From: Rhodococcoides corynebacterioides
Lineage (GTDB): Bacteria > Actinomycetota > Actinomycetes > Mycobacteriales > Mycobacteriaceae
Reading direction: 5' to 3'
Assembly: GCF_019834675.1 (NCBI RefSeq)
Contig: NZ_JABUBU010000001.1
Span: forward strand, 496,001-560,000
DNA: 64,000 nt
Shown: positions 43,945 to 53,899 of the stretch, piece after piece
How the letters are laid out: each line of letters starts with the position of its first letter
Position numbering within the stretch: the stretch's first letter is position 1
The notes under the pieces: model-generated
Told to the model about the DNA's origin: nothing
Seen by the model: only the letters and a program-made list of their open reading frames with translations
The model's database searches: none
Program-made: the position numbers and the translations under genes

Positions 43945-44674
43945 GGCGCTGCACGCCCGCGGCGTCGGCGGCCTCGGCCAGCACCGCCTCCACCATCGCC
44001 GGCGTGAGTCGACCGGTGAAGGTGTTCTGCTGACTGACGTGGAAGCACCCGAACACCGTCAGCTCCGGAAGGTCGGACGCGATCGGGGACAGCGTCACGC
44101 GTGCGCCGTGGCCGAACGTCGGCCGCGGCCGCGGCACCGACCATCCGGCGCCCGCCAGGACCGGCATCAGCGCGTTCCAGCCGAATCCACCGAGCACCAC
44201 CACGGCACGCACGGTCGGGGCGAGCAGGTGCAGCTCCGCCTCGAGCCAGGACCGGCAGCGATCCCGCTCCGCGGGGGTCGGCTTGTTCTCCGGCGGGGCG
44301 CAGTGCACCGGCGACGTGATGCGCGTGCCGATCAACTCGAGCCCGTCCCCGGGCGCGACGGCCGTGGGTTGCGTGGCCAGCCCGACGGCGTGCATGGCGG
44401 CGTAGAGCACGTCCCCGCTGCGGTCGCCGGTGAACATGCGCCCGGTGCGGTTGGCGCCGTGCGCGGCCGGTGCGAGACCGACGACGAGCAGCCGCGCGTC
44501 GGCGGGCCCGAAGCCGGGTACCGGCCGCCCCCAGTACGTCTGGTCACGGAACGCGGCCCGTTTCTCGCGCGCGACGAGTTCCCGCCACTCGACCAACCGC
44601 GGACACGCGCGGCACTCGGTGACGCGAGCGTCGAGTTCGGCGAGGGTGCGGGGGCGCGGATCGGCGGGCGTCAT
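43937..44674 (-). CDS. Uracil-DNA glycosylase, family 5 (UdgB)
   Basis: A 245-residue family 5 uracil-DNA glycosylase with a 4Fe-4S cluster. The first cysteines are in TECRACPRLVEWRE near the N-terminus. Motif A is GLAPAAHGANRTGRMFTGD, and the C-terminal motif HVSQQNTFTGRLT carries the family 5 His-Ser-Gln-Gln. UdgB-type enzymes act on uracil, hypoxanthine and ethenocytosine in DNA. Its ATG overlaps the stop of the upstream PH-domain gene (ATGA), so three genes are coupled. In M. tuberculosis udgB is elsewhere (Rv1259), so this linkage differs. Confidence 0.9.
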   Translation of the reverse strand: MTPADPRPRTLAELDARVTECRACPRLVEWRELVAREKRAAFRDQTYWGRPVPGFGPADARLLVVGLAPAAHGANRTGRMFTGDRSGDVLYAAMHAVGLATQPTAVAPGDGLELIGTRITSPVHCAPPENKPTPAERDRCRSWLEAELHLLAPTVRAVVVLGGFGWNALMPVLAGAGWSVPRPRPTFGHGARVTLSPIASDLPELTVFGCFHVSQQNTFTGRLTPAMVEAVLAEAADAAGVQRRV

Positions 44675-46218
44675 CGGTCGGCTCCCCACACGTCCGTCGC
44701 GCCGGGGGCCGCCGCCTCCGCGATCGCCCACGCCCGCTCGACGGGTACGTCGAGAACCCGGTACGCGCCGGTACCGGCGGCGGTGGCCGCGACGAGCGTC
44801 GCGACCCCGGCCCGTCGCTGGAAGAAGGTCTGGCGCACGGTCCACGCGACCACTCCGCGGGCGTCGAGCACCACCCGTCGTCGATCGAGGCTGCCGTGTT
44901 CGGTCACCAGCAGACCGGGTTCGGCGCGGTGGCCGAGCGCTGCGTAGCGGTCCGCCGCGAGGGCCGACGCCGCCAGGGTGGCGACGACGAGCGCCGCCCA
45001 CACCCACCACGGCACCGACCGACCGCTCACCGCGTATCCGGCCACCGCCACCGCGACCGCCGCCGGCGGCAGGAGGGCGCGGGTGACGCGTCGCCGTCGG
45101 GCGACGGGCCCGTGCACGACGAGCCGCGCGGTGACGGCATCGCCCATCGCGGGCAGCAGTGCCGCCGCGGTCGTCGAGACGGCCGATCGCGGTGCCGGCG
45201 GGAGGATCAACGACGACTCGTGTTCGTCCGCACTGACTCCCGTCATGACGGCGTCGAGTCGGGCGCCGCCCGCCAGTCGCAGCAGCAGCGGGCGACGCAC
45301 CGACGCGCCGCGCAACCGGGTGCGGTCGAAACTGCTGTGCCGGGTGGAGACGACGCCGTGGGACACCCGAAGCCGCTCGCCGTCGTCGGTCACCACCAGA
45401 TTGCCGTAGACGAGGAGGTAGCGGACGGCCGCCACCACGCTCGAGACCACCAGCGCGGCGACGACGGCCACCACCACCGCCGCGGTCGCGCCGAGGTCGA
45501 CGACGCGCCGGTACGTGTCGTCGACGATCGCGGAGGACGCCACGGCGCCGGCCGCTCCGGACTGACCGAGCAGTCCGGCCGCGGCCCCGACGACCACGAT
45601 TCCGGTGAGCGTGAACGGGGCGTAGCGCACCCACGCCGGGTGGACGCGCGCGAGTTCGCGCACCGGGGGAGCGGGCGTCGTCGGGCGGTCGTCGAATCGG
45701 GTCCCGGTCTCAATCCCGGTGTCGGGTGCCGCGGCCGCCGACGTCTCCAGCAGCCCGTCGCGGAGAGCCGGGACGACGCGGGCGTCGAGCGCGTTCAACT
45801 CGAACGTCTCGCCCGTCCCGGCGTGCTGCCCCGTCCCGACGGTCACCACCGCGAGCCCGAGCAGGCGGTGCAGGGCGTTGGCCCGCACGTCGACGCTGCG
45901 GATCCGGCCGCGCGGGATCGAGAGCACCTTCTTCTGCAGCACTCCGGTGCGCAGTTGGACGTGTACCGGACCGAGGCGGTAGCTCGTGGTGAGCCACCGG
46001 GCGATCGCCGCGCCCACGACGATCACGAGCACCACCGCGCTCCAGAGGTGATTGCCGCTGCTGGTTCCCACGACGAACGACACCACCAGGACCGGGAGCA
46101 GGCGCACCACCTCGGTGACCGGGTGGACCAGGAGCATCCGCCGGTCGAGGCGCGCCCACGGCATGGCCTCCTCGCGCGCCTCGGCGGCGTCGCCGCCGTC
46201 GGGCGGGGCGAGGCTCAT
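44671..46218 (-). CDS. PH domain-containing membrane protein (YdbT-like)
   Basis: A 515-residue membrane protein with six or more hydrophobic segments and three bacterial PH (bPH_2) modules in tandem. Examples are SYRLGPVHVQLRTGVLQKKV with IPRGRIRSVDVRANALHRLL, and later GNLVVTDDGERLRVSHGVVS with SFDRTRLRGASVRRPLL. This is the YdbT layout; the companion YdbS-like protein is encoded immediately upstream. The B. subtilis YdbS/YdbT pair gives some resistance to certain bacteriocins. Here its function is unknown. Both ends overlap neighbouring genes by four bases (ATGA). Confidence 0.82.
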   Translation of the reverse strand: MSLAPPDGGDAAEAREEAMPWARLDRRMLLVHPVTEVVRLLPVLVVSFVVGTSSGNHLWSAVVLVIVVGAAIARWLTTSYRLGPVHVQLRTGVLQKKVLSIPRGRIRSVDVRANALHRLLGLAVVTVGTGQHAGTGETFELNALDARVVPALRDGLLETSAAAAPDTGIETGTRFDDRPTTPAPPVRELARVHPAWVRYAPFTLTGIVVVGAAAGLLGQSGAAGAVASSAIVDDTYRRVVDLGATAAVVVAVVAALVVSSVVAAVRYLLVYGNLVVTDDGERLRVSHGVVSTRHSSFDRTRLRGASVRRPLLLRLAGGARLDAVMTGVSADEHESSLILPPAPRSAVSTTAAALLPAMGDAVTARLVVHGPVARRRRVTRALLPPAAVAVAVAGYAVSGRSVPWWVWAALVVATLAASALAADRYAALGHRAEPGLLVTEHGSLDRRRVVLDARGVVAWTVRQTFFQRRAGVATLVAATAAGTGAYRVLDVPVERAWAIAEAAAPGATDVWGADR

Positions 46219-46739
46219 GTCGCGTCCCCGCGCGAGCGTGCGGCGGCCTCGGTGACGCGCGCGACGACGTGGTCCGCCGTCGCGAGGTCGAGCGCGGCGA
46301 TCCGCACCGCTCCGGCCGACGACGCTGTGGTCACGGTGACCGTGGCGAGGCCCAGCGCCCGTTCCAGGGGGCCGCGTTCGGTGTCGACGGTCTGGACACG
46401 GTTCAGCGGGGCGATGCGGCGTTCCTGGTCGAACCAGCCCGTCCGGGTGGTCACGGCGGTCTCGCTGACCTCCCACCGATGCACCGCGTACCGCCAACGG
46501 GGGACGACGATCACGTGGACGAGCGCCGCCACCAGGGCGATCGGGGCGAGGACGAGCAGCGGCGTCCACAGCGGGCGATCCGCGACCGTCGCCAGGAGCA
46601 CGGCCCACACCGCGAGCCCGATCAGGATCGGGCCCCACAGCAGGGCGGCCGCGACGGTCCAGAGCGTGACGGCGCGGGGACCGAGCTTCTCGGCGGGGTC
46701 GGCCACGGTGAACTGCGGTCGAGGCGTGCTGTCGGACAC
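46215..46739 (-). CDS. PH domain-containing protein (YdbS-like)
   Basis: A 174-residue protein with two membrane segments (around 24-45 and 55-80) and one C-terminal bPH_2 module ([20 protein letters not shown], then [20 protein letters not shown]). It pairs with the downstream YdbT-like protein. The GTG at 46739 is chosen because AGGGG lies about nine bases upstream; a GTG at 46748 is an alternative. It is divergent from fbiC, with about 50 bases between starts. Confidence 0.8.
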   Translation of the reverse strand: MSDSTPRPQFTVADPAEKLGPRAVTLWTVAAALLWGPILIGLAVWAVLLATVADRPLWTPLLVLAPIALVAALVHVIVVPRWRYAVHRWEVSETAVTTRTGWFDQERRIAPLNRVQTVDTERGPLERALGLATVTVTTASSAGAVRIAALDLATADHVVARVTEAAARSRGDAT

Positions 46740-46792
46740 GTCGTTCACCCCTGCTGTGGTCGAGCCCTGCGGCGAGGGCGCATGATCGAACG

Positions 46793-49378
46793 GTGACGAT
46801 GTTGCCCGATCCGACCACTCCCGCGCGCACCGACACCGGCGCGTCCGCCGATGCCGCTGTGCCCGTCCCGACACCCTCGGCGATGCGTCGGGCCCTGCGG
46901 CGTGCTCGCGACGGCGTGGTGATCAGCGTCGACGAGGCCACGACCCTGCTGCACGCGCGCGGGGACGACCTGGTCGATCTGTGCGCCTCGGCCGCGCGGG
47001 TCCGCGACGCCGGTCTGCTGGCCGAGGGCCGGCCGGGCACGGTGACGTACTCGCGCAAGGTGTTCGTCCCGTTGACCCGGCTGTGCCGCGACACGTGCCA
47101 CTACTGCACCTTCGTCACCGTCCCCGGCAAGTTGCGCGCCGAGGGACGTGGCATGTTCCTCGACCCGGACGAGGTGCTCGACATCGCCCGCCGCGGAGCG
47201 GAACTGGGATGCAAGGAGGCGCTGTTCACTCTCGGGGACCGCCCGGAGGACCGGTGGCCCGAGGCCGCCGAGTGGCTCGAGTCGCGCGGATACGGATCGA
47301 CCGTGGACTACCTGCGGGCCATGTCGATCCGGGTGCTCGAGGAGACGGGACTGCTGCCCCACCTGAACCCGGGTGTCCTGAGCTGGGAGGAGATCTCGCG
47401 GCTCAAGCCCGTGGCGCCGTCGATGGGCATGATGCTCGAGACCACGTCGCGTCGGCTGTTCGAGGAGAAGGGTCAGGCGCACTACGGCAGCCCGGACAAG
47501 GATCCGGCGGTCCGGTTGCAGACGCTCACCGACGCGGGCCGGCTGACCGTGCCGTTCACCACCGGCATCCTGGTCGGCATCGGGGAGACGGTGCGGGACC
47601 GCGCCGAGTCGATCATCGCGATCCGGGCGTCCCACAAGCAGTTCGGGCACGTGCAGGAAGTAATCGTGCAGAACTTCCTGGCCAAGTCCGACACCGCGAT
47701 GCGCGCGGTGCCCGACGCCGGGCTCGAGGAATTCCGCGCCACCATCGCCGTCGCGCGCATCCTGCTCGGCCCCGCGATGCGCATCCAGGCGCCGCCGAAC
47801 CTGGTGTCGCCGGACGAGTGCGCGTTGCTGCTGGCGGCGGGCGTCGACGACTGGGGCGGGGTGTCCCCGCTGACCCCGGATCACGTCAATCCCGAACGCC
47901 CCTGGCCGAATCTGGACACCCTCGCCGAGATCAGCGTCGCGGCCGGGTTCACCCTCACCGAACGGACCGCGGCGCAGCCGAAGTACGTCCGCGCGGGCTC
48001 GCCGTGGATCGATCCGCGCATCGCGGCCCACGTCCGGGCGCTGTCCGATCCGGCCACCGGTCTCGCGGCGGACGTCCGCCCGACCGGTCTGCCGTGGCAG
48101 GAACCGGACGAGGTGTGGGAGTCGACGGGTCGGACCGATCTGCACACCGCCATCGACACCGACGGCCGGAACACGGAGACGCGCAGCGACATCGGGTCGG
48201 CGTTCGGTGACTGGGACTCGGTGCGCGAGCAGGTCGCCGCGCTGGCCGAGCTCGCGGCCACGGCACCCGAACGGCTCGATCGCGACGTCGCCGCGGCGCT
48301 GCAGGCGGCCGAGCACGATCCGGCCGGGCTGTCCGACGAGCAGTACCTGGCCCTGGCCAACGCCGACGGCCCGGCCCTCGACGCGGTCGCCGCGTTCGCC
48401 GACGCGCTGCGGCGCGACACCGTCGGCGACGACGTCACGTACGTGGTCAACCGGAACATCAACTTCACCAACATCTGCTACACCGGCTGCCGGTTCTGCG
48501 CGTTCGCGCAGCGCAAGGGCGACGAGGACGCGTTCTCGCTGTCCGCGAGCGAGGTGGCCGACCGAGCCTGGGAGGCACACGTTCTCGGGGCGACCGAGGT
48601 GTGCATGCAGGGCGGGATCGACCCGGAACTGCCGGTCACGGGATACGCCGATCTGGTGCGCGCGGTGAAGGCCCGGGTGCCGTCGATGCACGTCCACGCG
48701 TTCTCGCCGATGGAGATCGTCAACGGGGCCTCGCGCGGGGGACAGTCGGTGGAGGACTGGCTGATCGCGTTGCGGGAGGCGGGACTGGACACCATTCCGG
48801 GGACCGCCGCGGAGATCCTCGACGACGAGGTGCGGTGGGTGCTCACCAAGGGCAAGCTGCCCGCCCGGACGTGGGTCGACGTGGTGTCCACCGCACACCG
48901 GGTGGGTCTGAAGTCGAGCTCGACCATGATGTACGGCCACGTCGACAATCCGTCGCACTGGGTCGGACATCTCAATGTGCTCAAGGGTATTCAGGACCGG
49001 ACGGGTGGTTTCACCGAGTTCGTCCCGCTGCCGTTCGTGCATCAGTCGTCGCCGCTGTACCTCGCCGGTGCCTCGCGCCCGGGTCCGACGCAGCGCGACA
49101 ACCGCGCGGTCCACGCGCTGGCGCGGATCATGCTGCACGGGCGCATCGACAACATCCAGACGAGCTGGGTCAAATTGGGCGTGGCGGGTACACGGGTGAT
49201 GTTGACCGGCGGAGCCAACGATCTGGGGGGCACGCTGATGGAGGAGACGATCAGCCGGATGGCGGGATCGCAACACGGATCGGAGAAGACGGTGGCGGAA
49301 CTGCACGAGATCGCGGCGGGCATCGGACGGCCCGCGGTGCAGCGCACCACCGCGTACGCGGACCGGACGGCGGCGTGA
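46793..49378 (+). CDS. fbiC: 7,8-didemethyl-8-hydroxy-5-deazariboflavin (FO) synthase
   Basis: An 861-residue fusion of two radical SAM enzymes (CofG and CofH) that makes FO, the chromophore of coenzyme F420, from tyrosine and the riboflavin precursor. Two CxxxCxxC iron-sulfur sites are visible: RDTCHYCTF preceded by the first Cys (about residue 97), and [10 protein letters not shown] (about residue 562). Each is followed by the glycine-rich SAM region. Fusion and length match actinobacterial FbiC. Start GTG at 46793; a CATGAT box lies six bases upstream. Its stop overlaps the following gene (GTGA). F420 would serve LLM-type and nitroreductase-like enzymes. Confidence 0.97.
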   Translation: MTMLPDPTTPARTDTGASADAAVPVPTPSAMRRALRRARDGVVISVDEATTLLHARGDDLVDLCASAARVRDAGLLAEGRPGTVTYSRKVFVPLTRLCRDTCHYCTFVTVPGKLRAEGRGMFLDPDEVLDIARRGAELGCKEALFTLGDRPEDRWPEAAEWLESRGYGSTVDYLRAMSIRVLEETGLLPHLNPGVLSWEEISRLKPVAPSMGMMLETTSRRLFEEKGQAHYGSPDKDPAVRLQTLTDAGRLTVPFTTGILVGIGETVRDRAESIIAIRASHKQFGHVQEVIVQNFLAKSDTAMRAVPDAGLEEFRATIAVARILLGPAMRIQAPPNLVSPDECALLLAAGVDDWGGVSPLTPDHVNPERPWPNLDTLAEISVAAGFTLTERTAAQPKYVRAGSPWIDPRIAAHVRALSDPATGLAADVRPTGLPWQEPDEVWESTGRTDLHTAIDTDGRNTETRSDIGSAFGDWDSVREQVAALAELAATAPERLDRDVAAALQAAEHDPAGLSDEQYLALANADGPALDAVAAFADALRRDTVGDDVTYVVNRNINFTNICYTGCRFCAFAQRKGDEDAFSLSASEVADRAWEAHVLGATEVCMQGGIDPELPVTGYADLVRAVKARVPSMHVHAFSPMEIVNGASRGGQSVEDWLIALREAGLDTIPGTAAEILDDEVRWVLTKGKLPARTWVDVVSTAHRVGLKSSSTMMYGHVDNPSHWVGHLNVLKGIQDRTGGFTEFVPLPFVHQSSPLYLAGASRPGPTQRDNRAVHALARIMLHGRIDNIQTSWVKLGVAGTRVMLTGGANDLGGTLMEETISRMAGSQHGSEKTVAELHEIAAGIGRPAVQRTTAYADRTAA

Positions 49379-50163
49379 GCCCCGACCGGTTGGGCGACCA
49401 GCGCGTCGCGGGCGTGCTGCGGGCAGCGGTCCGCGTCATCGATCCGATGCTCGAGCTGCTGGCCGATCGCGATCCCCTCGGCATCAAGAAGCGCACGTTC
49501 ACCGAGTCCGGGTCCACCGGCTCGACCGGGTCCGTCGACACGGCGCTCAACGCCGTCGCCAAGGTCTTCGACGCCGCGGACACACCCGGCACCAAGGCCT
49601 GGGAGTCCATGACGGTCGACCAGCGCGTGAACTGGTGGGTGCGACGCGTCGGTGGGATCAGCACCGTGGCCGTGGCGTTCCCCGGCATCTTCGGGGTGCT
49701 CGCGCGGCGGCTGCCGCTCGGCGACGTCCTCGGGTTCGCCAACCAGGCGATCGTGTTGGTGGCGGTGGCGCGCGAGTACGGCATCGACGATCGGGACGAG
49801 CAGGTGCGCCTGCTCGCGTCCGTGCTGTGCAACCGCGAGCTGCCCGTCGGCGCCTCGGTGGACGCGCCGACGCCGCAGGAGGCGGCCGAGGTGGAGACGG
49901 GGGAGTCCCGTCGACTGTCGCGGTCCCCGTTCGCACTGCTGTCGACGCTGTGGTCGGTCACCAAGATCCTGCGCGCGGTGACGGACGAGTTAGACAAGCG
50001 ACCCCGCAGCCGTACCGTTTATCGGTGGCTCGGTAACCTGCCCGTGGTCGGTGCGGTGGCCGGCTACTTCGGCGAGCGCGGCGCACTCGTCCGCGCGGCG
50101 AAGCTGGGTCGAACCTGGATCGAGCGGCGCAGTACGTCCGCGCCCGTAGTTCGGAAAGGCTAA
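49375..50163 (+). CDS. Conserved hypothetical protein, 262 residues
   Basis: I do not recognise a family. The protein has a helical N-terminus ([20 protein letters not shown]), a serine/glycine linker ([10 protein letters not shown]), [20 protein letters not shown], then hydrophobic stretches ([20 protein letters not shown] and [17 protein letters not shown]) that may associate with membranes. A further one follows near 220 ([19 protein letters not shown]). It resembles EcsC-type proteins in general character only. The GTG overlaps the fbiC stop, and the ferredoxin gene follows after 12 bases, so it is probably part of an fbiC-fdx unit. Confidence 0.65.
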   Translation: MSPDRLGDQRVAGVLRAAVRVIDPMLELLADRDPLGIKKRTFTESGSTGSTGSVDTALNAVAKVFDAADTPGTKAWESMTVDQRVNWWVRRVGGISTVAVAFPGIFGVLARRLPLGDVLGFANQAIVLVAVAREYGIDDRDEQVRLLASVLCNRELPVGASVDAPTPQEAAEVETGESRRLSRSPFALLSTLWSVTKILRAVTDELDKRPRSRTVYRWLGNLPVVGAVAGYFGERGALVRAAKLGRTWIERRSTSAPVVRKG

Positions 50164-50175
50164 AGGAGAACGTCA

Positions 50176-50499
50176 GTGCCGTACACGATTGCCGAACCCT
50201 GCGTCGATGTCCTGGACAAGGCCTGCATCGAGGAGTGCCCGGTCGACTGCATCTACGAGGGTGGCCGGATGCTCTACATCCAGCCCGACGAGTGCGTGGA
50301 CTGCGGTGCGTGCGAGCCGGTGTGCCCCGTCGAGGCGATCTTCTACGAGGACGACGTTCCGGAGCAGTGGTCGGCCTACATCGCCGCCAACGTCGACTTC
50401 TTCGACGATCTGGGCTCGCCCGGCGGCGCGGCGAAGGTCGGCAAGACCGACTACGACCCGCCGTTCATCAAGTCGCTCCCGCCGATGGGCGAGAGCTGA
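50176..50499 (+). CDS. Ferredoxin, 7Fe type (FdxA/FdxC)
   Basis: A 107-residue ferredoxin with two clusters. The first cysteine set is in EPCVDVLDKACIEECPVDC (3Fe-4S type, followed by IYEGGRMLYI); the second is CVDCGACEPVCPVEAI (4Fe-4S). Length and C-terminal extension match actinobacterial FdxA/FdxC (Rv1177). An ideal ribosome binding site AAGGAG (50163-50168) is seven bases before the GTG. It is a likely electron donor for redox enzymes such as P450s or the radical SAM protein upstream, though that partnership is inference. Confidence 0.95.
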   Translation: MPYTIAEPCVDVLDKACIEECPVDCIYEGGRMLYIQPDECVDCGACEPVCPVEAIFYEDDVPEQWSAYIAANVDFFDDLGSPGGAAKVGKTDYDPPFIKSLPPMGES

Positions 50500-50552
50500 G
50501 CGTGGTCGACGCGCCGACCGCACGATCCACGCGGCGGGTGCCGAGGCGGCGG

Positions 50553-51641
50553 GTGTCGGAGCGGCTGCCCGTGTTCCCGTGGGACACCATCGCCGAGGCC
50601 AAGGCCAGCGCGACGGCGCATCCCCACGGCATCGTCGACCTGTCCGTCGGCACGCCGGTCGATCCGGTGGCGCCTGTCGTCCGTGACGCGTTGGCCTCGG
50701 TCTCGGAGCAGGCGGGGTACCCGACGACGGCCGGCACTCCCGCGTTGCGGACCGCCGCCGCGGCGGCCCTGAGGCGTCGGTACGGCATCACCGGCGTCGC
50801 CGACGACGCCGTCCTGCCCGTCATCGGGACCAAGGAAGTCATCGCCTGGCTGCCCACGCTGCTGGCGCTCGGCTCCGACGACCTGGTGGTCGTGCCGGAG
50901 CTGGCCTACCCGACGTACGAGGTGGGCGCCCGTCTCGCGGGTGCGCGCACGCTGCGGGCCGACGGCCTGACCCGTCTGGGGCCGGAGAACCCAGCCCTGA
51001 TCTACGTGAATTCGCCGTCCAATCCCAGCGGGCGGGTTCTCGGTGCGGCGCACCTGCGCAAGGTGGTCGAGTTCGCGCGCGAGCGCGACGCCGTGGTGGT
51101 GTCCGACGAGTGCTACCTCGGTCTGTCGTGGGACGCCCCGGCGGTGTCGATCCTGGCGGACGAGGTCAGCGGAGGCGACCACACCGGCCTGCTGGCGGTG
51201 CATTCGCTGTCCAAGACGTCGAACCTCGCAAGTTACCGCGCCGGGTTCGTCGCGGGCGACGCGTCGCTGGTCGCGGAACTGCTCGCGGTGCGCAAGCACG
51301 CGGGGATGATGGTGCCGCTGCCGGTGCAGGCCGCCATGACGGCCGCGCTCACCGACGACGAGCACGAGAGCGAGCAGCGCGAGCGTTACCGTGCCCGCCG
51401 CACCGCCCTGGCCGCCGCCGTCACCGCCGCGGGCTTCCGCATCGACCACAGCGAGGCCGGTCTGTACGTCTGGGCCACTCGGGGCGAATCCGGGCGCACG
51501 TCCGCCGCCTGGTTCGCCGAGCGCGGCATCCTGGTCGCGCCGGGCGAGTTCTACGGTCCGGACGGCGAGCAGCACGTGCGTATCGCCCTCACCGCGACGG
51601 ACGAGCGCATCGCCGCGGCCGTCGCGCGCCTGACGGTCTGA
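50553..51641 (+). CDS. dapC: Succinyldiaminopimelate/LL-DAP-type aminotransferase (DapC-like)
   Basis: A 362-residue PLP-dependent class I/II aminotransferase. The PLP lysine is in SLSKTSNLASYRAGF. Other family blocks are VDLSVGTPVDPVAP, YVNSPSNPSGRVL and VVSDECYLGLSW. The N-terminal LPVFPWDTIAEAKA matches Rv1178 (362 residues as remembered), annotated as N-succinyldiaminopimelate aminotransferase of lysine and peptidoglycan synthesis. GTG at 50553 is preferred because it reproduces that N-terminus and has GAGGCGG upstream; a GTG at 50502 in the same frame would add 17 low-complexity residues. Ferredoxin-dapC order is conserved in Mycobacteriales. Confidence 0.87.
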   Translation: MSERLPVFPWDTIAEAKASATAHPHGIVDLSVGTPVDPVAPVVRDALASVSEQAGYPTTAGTPALRTAAAAALRRRYGITGVADDAVLPVIGTKEVIAWLPTLLALGSDDLVVVPELAYPTYEVGARLAGARTLRADGLTRLGPENPALIYVNSPSNPSGRVLGAAHLRKVVEFARERDAVVVSDECYLGLSWDAPAVSILADEVSGGDHTGLLAVHSLSKTSNLASYRAGFVAGDASLVAELLAVRKHAGMMVPLPVQAAMTAALTDDEHESEQRERYRARRTALAAAVTAAGFRIDHSEAGLYVWATRGESGRTSAAWFAERGILVAPGEFYGPDGEQHVRIALTATDERIAAAVARLTV

Positions 51642-51651
51642 GACCCTCGCC

Positions 51652-52191
51652 GTGGGAGCCCTCGACCGCGTGCAGGAGGACCTCGCTCGCGGGGAGCCGT
51701 GGAACGCGCGCAAACGCCTCGGCGTCGTGCTCGAGCGCGACCCGGCGTCGCAACCGGCCCTGGACCTTCTCGGATTCGCCTGCCTGGCGATGAACGATCC
51801 CGCCGGCGCCGGCGCCGCGTGGTTCCTCACCGACCGGGACGAGACCGATCCCGTCGTGCGGGACGCGTTGGCCGCGTTCGGTGCCTCGTCCGATCGACCC
51901 GTCGTCCTGGCCCGGCGTCTGCCGATGAACGCGCCGTCGCGGGCCTACCCCCCGCGCGCGCGGGAGCGTCTCGCTCTGCTCGAGTCCCGGATCCGCGCGG
52001 CGGGGGACGAGTGGGAGCCCCCCGGCGAGGTGCACTACGTCGCCCAGGAGGGCGTCGACGTCGAGGCGTTCGACGAGTGGACCGAGCCGACCGTGCGCGA
52101 TCGGTCCGGCGTCAAACTCGTCGCCGCGGTGCTGGTGGTCGCGATGGTGGGAGGCGTCACCCTCGCGACCCTGCTCACGGTCCTGTTCTGA
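51652..52191 (+). CDS. DUF6584-like protein with C-terminal membrane anchor
   Basis: A 179-residue protein with a TPR-like helical N-terminus (RVQEDLARGEPWNARKRLGV, then PASQPALDLLGFACLAMND), an acidic middle part, and one C-terminal membrane segment (VKLVAAVLVVAMVGGVTLAT). It would be a tail-anchored cytoplasmic protein. It matches the DUF6584 group by N-terminal pattern; function unknown. It starts ten bases after the dapC stop on the same strand and may be co-transcribed. Confidence 0.65.
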   Translation: MGALDRVQEDLARGEPWNARKRLGVVLERDPASQPALDLLGFACLAMNDPAGAGAAWFLTDRDETDPVVRDALAAFGASSDRPVVLARRLPMNAPSRAYPPRARERLALLESRIRAAGDEWEPPGEVHYVAQEGVDVEAFDEWTEPTVRDRSGVKLVAAVLVVAMVGGVTLATLLTVLF

Positions 52192-52239
52192 CCGTGTCGG
52201 ACGGCGACCGTGTCGGCGGCCGGTGGTACTGATGGAGAC

Positions 52240-52458
52240 ATGGATCAGGTCATGACCGACCCCGGGTGCCTCGACTGCGCCGGATCGCTCGATCACTGCC
52301 ACGGGACTCTCGTCGTCCATTCCGACTTCACCGTCGAGTGCACCGAGGCGGGCTGCGTGCTCGTCCACCGTGAGCGCCACGCGCTGGTGGTGGACTGCAC
52401 CGCGATCGCGGGTGGGTGCGCCTGCGAGGACGTGTCCGTCGCGCGACGGGCCTCGTGA
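52240..52458 (+). CDS. Small cysteine-rich protein
   Basis: A 72-residue protein with eight cysteines and several histidines: DPGCLDCAGSLDHCHGT, then ECTEAGCVLVH, then VDCTAIAGGCACED. The spacing suggests a zinc or iron-sulfur binding module rather than a secreted disulfide protein, since there is no signal peptide. Function unknown. It lies 48 bases after the DUF6584-like gene and 12 bases before the acyl-CoA ligase gene on the same strand. Short direct repeats of GACCGTGTCGG are found just upstream (52192-52218). Confidence 0.6.
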   Translation: MDQVMTDPGCLDCAGSLDHCHGTLVVHSDFTVECTEAGCVLVHRERHALVVDCTAIAGGCACEDVSVARRAS

Positions 52459-52470
52459 GAGGCTGCCCCG

Positions 52471-53877
52471 GTGCTGCTGAGATCGCTGAACTCGTACACG
52501 GTCGCGCGCGGTGACGACGTCGACGACGCCGTCACCGTGGGCGACACCGTCCTGTCCCGCAGCGACCTGATCGGCGCCGCCACGTCGGTGGCCGAGCGCA
52601 TCGCCGGCGTCGACCGGGTGGCGGTGTGGGCCGAGCCCACGGCGCGCACCGTGGTGGCAGTGGTGGGCGCGCTGATCGCCGGCGTCGCGGTGGTGCCGGT
52701 CGCGCCGGATTCCGGTCCGGCGGAACTCGACCACGTCCTGGCCGACTCCGGCGCTCGCGCCTGGCTGGGGGTCGCACCCGAGCACGCCGGCGGACTGCCG
52801 ACGGTGCCGGTGCGTATGCACGCGCGGTCGTGGCACAGCTATCCCGAGCCGGCGGGGGAGAGCACCGCGCTGATTCTGTACACCTCCGGCACCACCGGGC
52901 CACCGAAGGGTGTGCTGCTGAGCCGGGACGCGCTGGCGCGGGGGCTGGACGCGCTCGCCGAGGCATGGGCCTGGACGGCGAACGACACCGTGGTGCACGG
53001 ACTTCCGCTCTACCACGTGCACGGATTGGTGCTCGGCATCCTCGGCTCGCTGCGCATCGGCAGCCGCGTGGTGCACACCGTCAAGCCCACCCCCGAGCGG
53101 TACGCCGCCGCGCGCGGGTCGATCTACTTCGGGGTGCCGACGGTGTGGTCCCGCATCGCGGCGGACGAGGACTCGGCGCGCGCACTCGCCCGCGCACGCC
53201 TCCTGGTGTCCGGCAGCGCGCCGCTGCCGGTGCCGGTGTTCGAGAAAATCGCCGCGCTGACCGGTATCGCACCGATCGAGCGCTACGGCATGAGCGAGAC
53301 CCTGATCACGATCAGTACCCGCGCGGACGGCGAACGACGGCCCGGCTGGGTCGGACTTCCGGTGCGGGGCATCGACACTCGGTTGCGCGCCGAGGACGGG
53401 TCCGACGTTCCGCACGACGGCGAGTCCATCGGCTCGTTGCAGTTGCGCGGGCGGTTCTTCGACGGGTACCTCGGCAAGCCCGAGGCGACGGCCGCGACGT
53501 GGACCGACGACGGCTGGTTCGTCACCGGCGACGTGGCCGCGATCGACGCGGAGGGGTTCCACCGCATCGTCGGGCGCGCGTCGACCGACCTGATCAAGAC
53601 CGGTGGCTACCGGGTGGGCGCGGGCGAGGTGGAAACCGCGATCCTCGGCGTGCCGGGTGTGGCGGAGGTGGCCGTCGTCGGGTTGCCGGACGACGATCTC
53701 GGTCAACGCATCGTCGCGTTCGTCGTCCCGGAGAGCGGTGTCGACGTCGAGTCCGACGCGGTGATCGACCATGTCTCGCAGCAACTCTCGGCCCACAAGC
53801 GTCCGCGCGAGGTCCGCCTCGTCGAGTCGTTGCCGCGCAACGCCATGGGGAAGGTTCGCAAGACCGAGCTGGAGTAG
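52471..53877 (+). CDS. Acyl-CoA synthetase (FadD36/MatB-like)
   Basis: A 468-residue adenylate-forming ligase. The phosphate loop is YTSGTTGPPKGVLLSRD, the A5 motif is ERYGMSETLITISTRADGE, and the C-terminal hinge and catalytic lysine lie in GYRVGAGEVE and NAMGKVRKTELE. It closely follows the malonyl-CoA synthetase MatB of Streptomyces as remembered (RADGE...GWVGLPVRGI), and matches Rv1193 (FadD36) in length and order. The substrate is therefore likely malonate, methylmalonate or another short dicarboxylate. The GTG start has no clear ribosome binding site. Confidence 0.85.
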   Translation: MLLRSLNSYTVARGDDVDDAVTVGDTVLSRSDLIGAATSVAERIAGVDRVAVWAEPTARTVVAVVGALIAGVAVVPVAPDSGPAELDHVLADSGARAWLGVAPEHAGGLPTVPVRMHARSWHSYPEPAGESTALILYTSGTTGPPKGVLLSRDALARGLDALAEAWAWTANDTVVHGLPLYHVHGLVLGILGSLRIGSRVVHTVKPTPERYAAARGSIYFGVPTVWSRIAADEDSARALARARLLVSGSAPLPVPVFEKIAALTGIAPIERYGMSETLITISTRADGERRPGWVGLPVRGIDTRLRAEDGSDVPHDGESIGSLQLRGRFFDGYLGKPEATAATWTDDGWFVTGDVAAIDAEGFHRIVGRASTDLIKTGGYRVGAGEVETAILGVPGVAEVAVVGLPDDDLGQRIVAFVVPESGVDVESDAVIDHVSQQLSAHKRPREVRLVESLPRNAMGKVRKTELE

Positions 53878-53890
53878 CGCTGGAGTAGCG
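53869..53890 (+). repeat. 11-bp tandem duplication across the ligase stop codon
   Basis: CTGGAGTAGCG occurs twice in succession (53869-53879, 53880-53890). The first copy carries the TAG stop of the ligase gene. The second, with the next T, forms the TAGCGT box used as -10 of the following gene. Confidence 0.8.
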
Positions 53891-53891
53891 T
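53886..53891 (+). promoter_or_regulatory. -10 box for the MDR reductase gene (leaderless)
   Basis: TAGCGT ends eight bases before the ATG at 53900. It lies in the second copy of an 11-bp duplication. Confidence 0.45.
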
Positions 53892-53899
53892 CGGTGGAC

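Noticed and set aside
46745..49306. An 853-codon minus-strand frame opposite fbiC
   Set aside because: fbiC has two radical SAM motifs and conserved length; the opposite frame has none.
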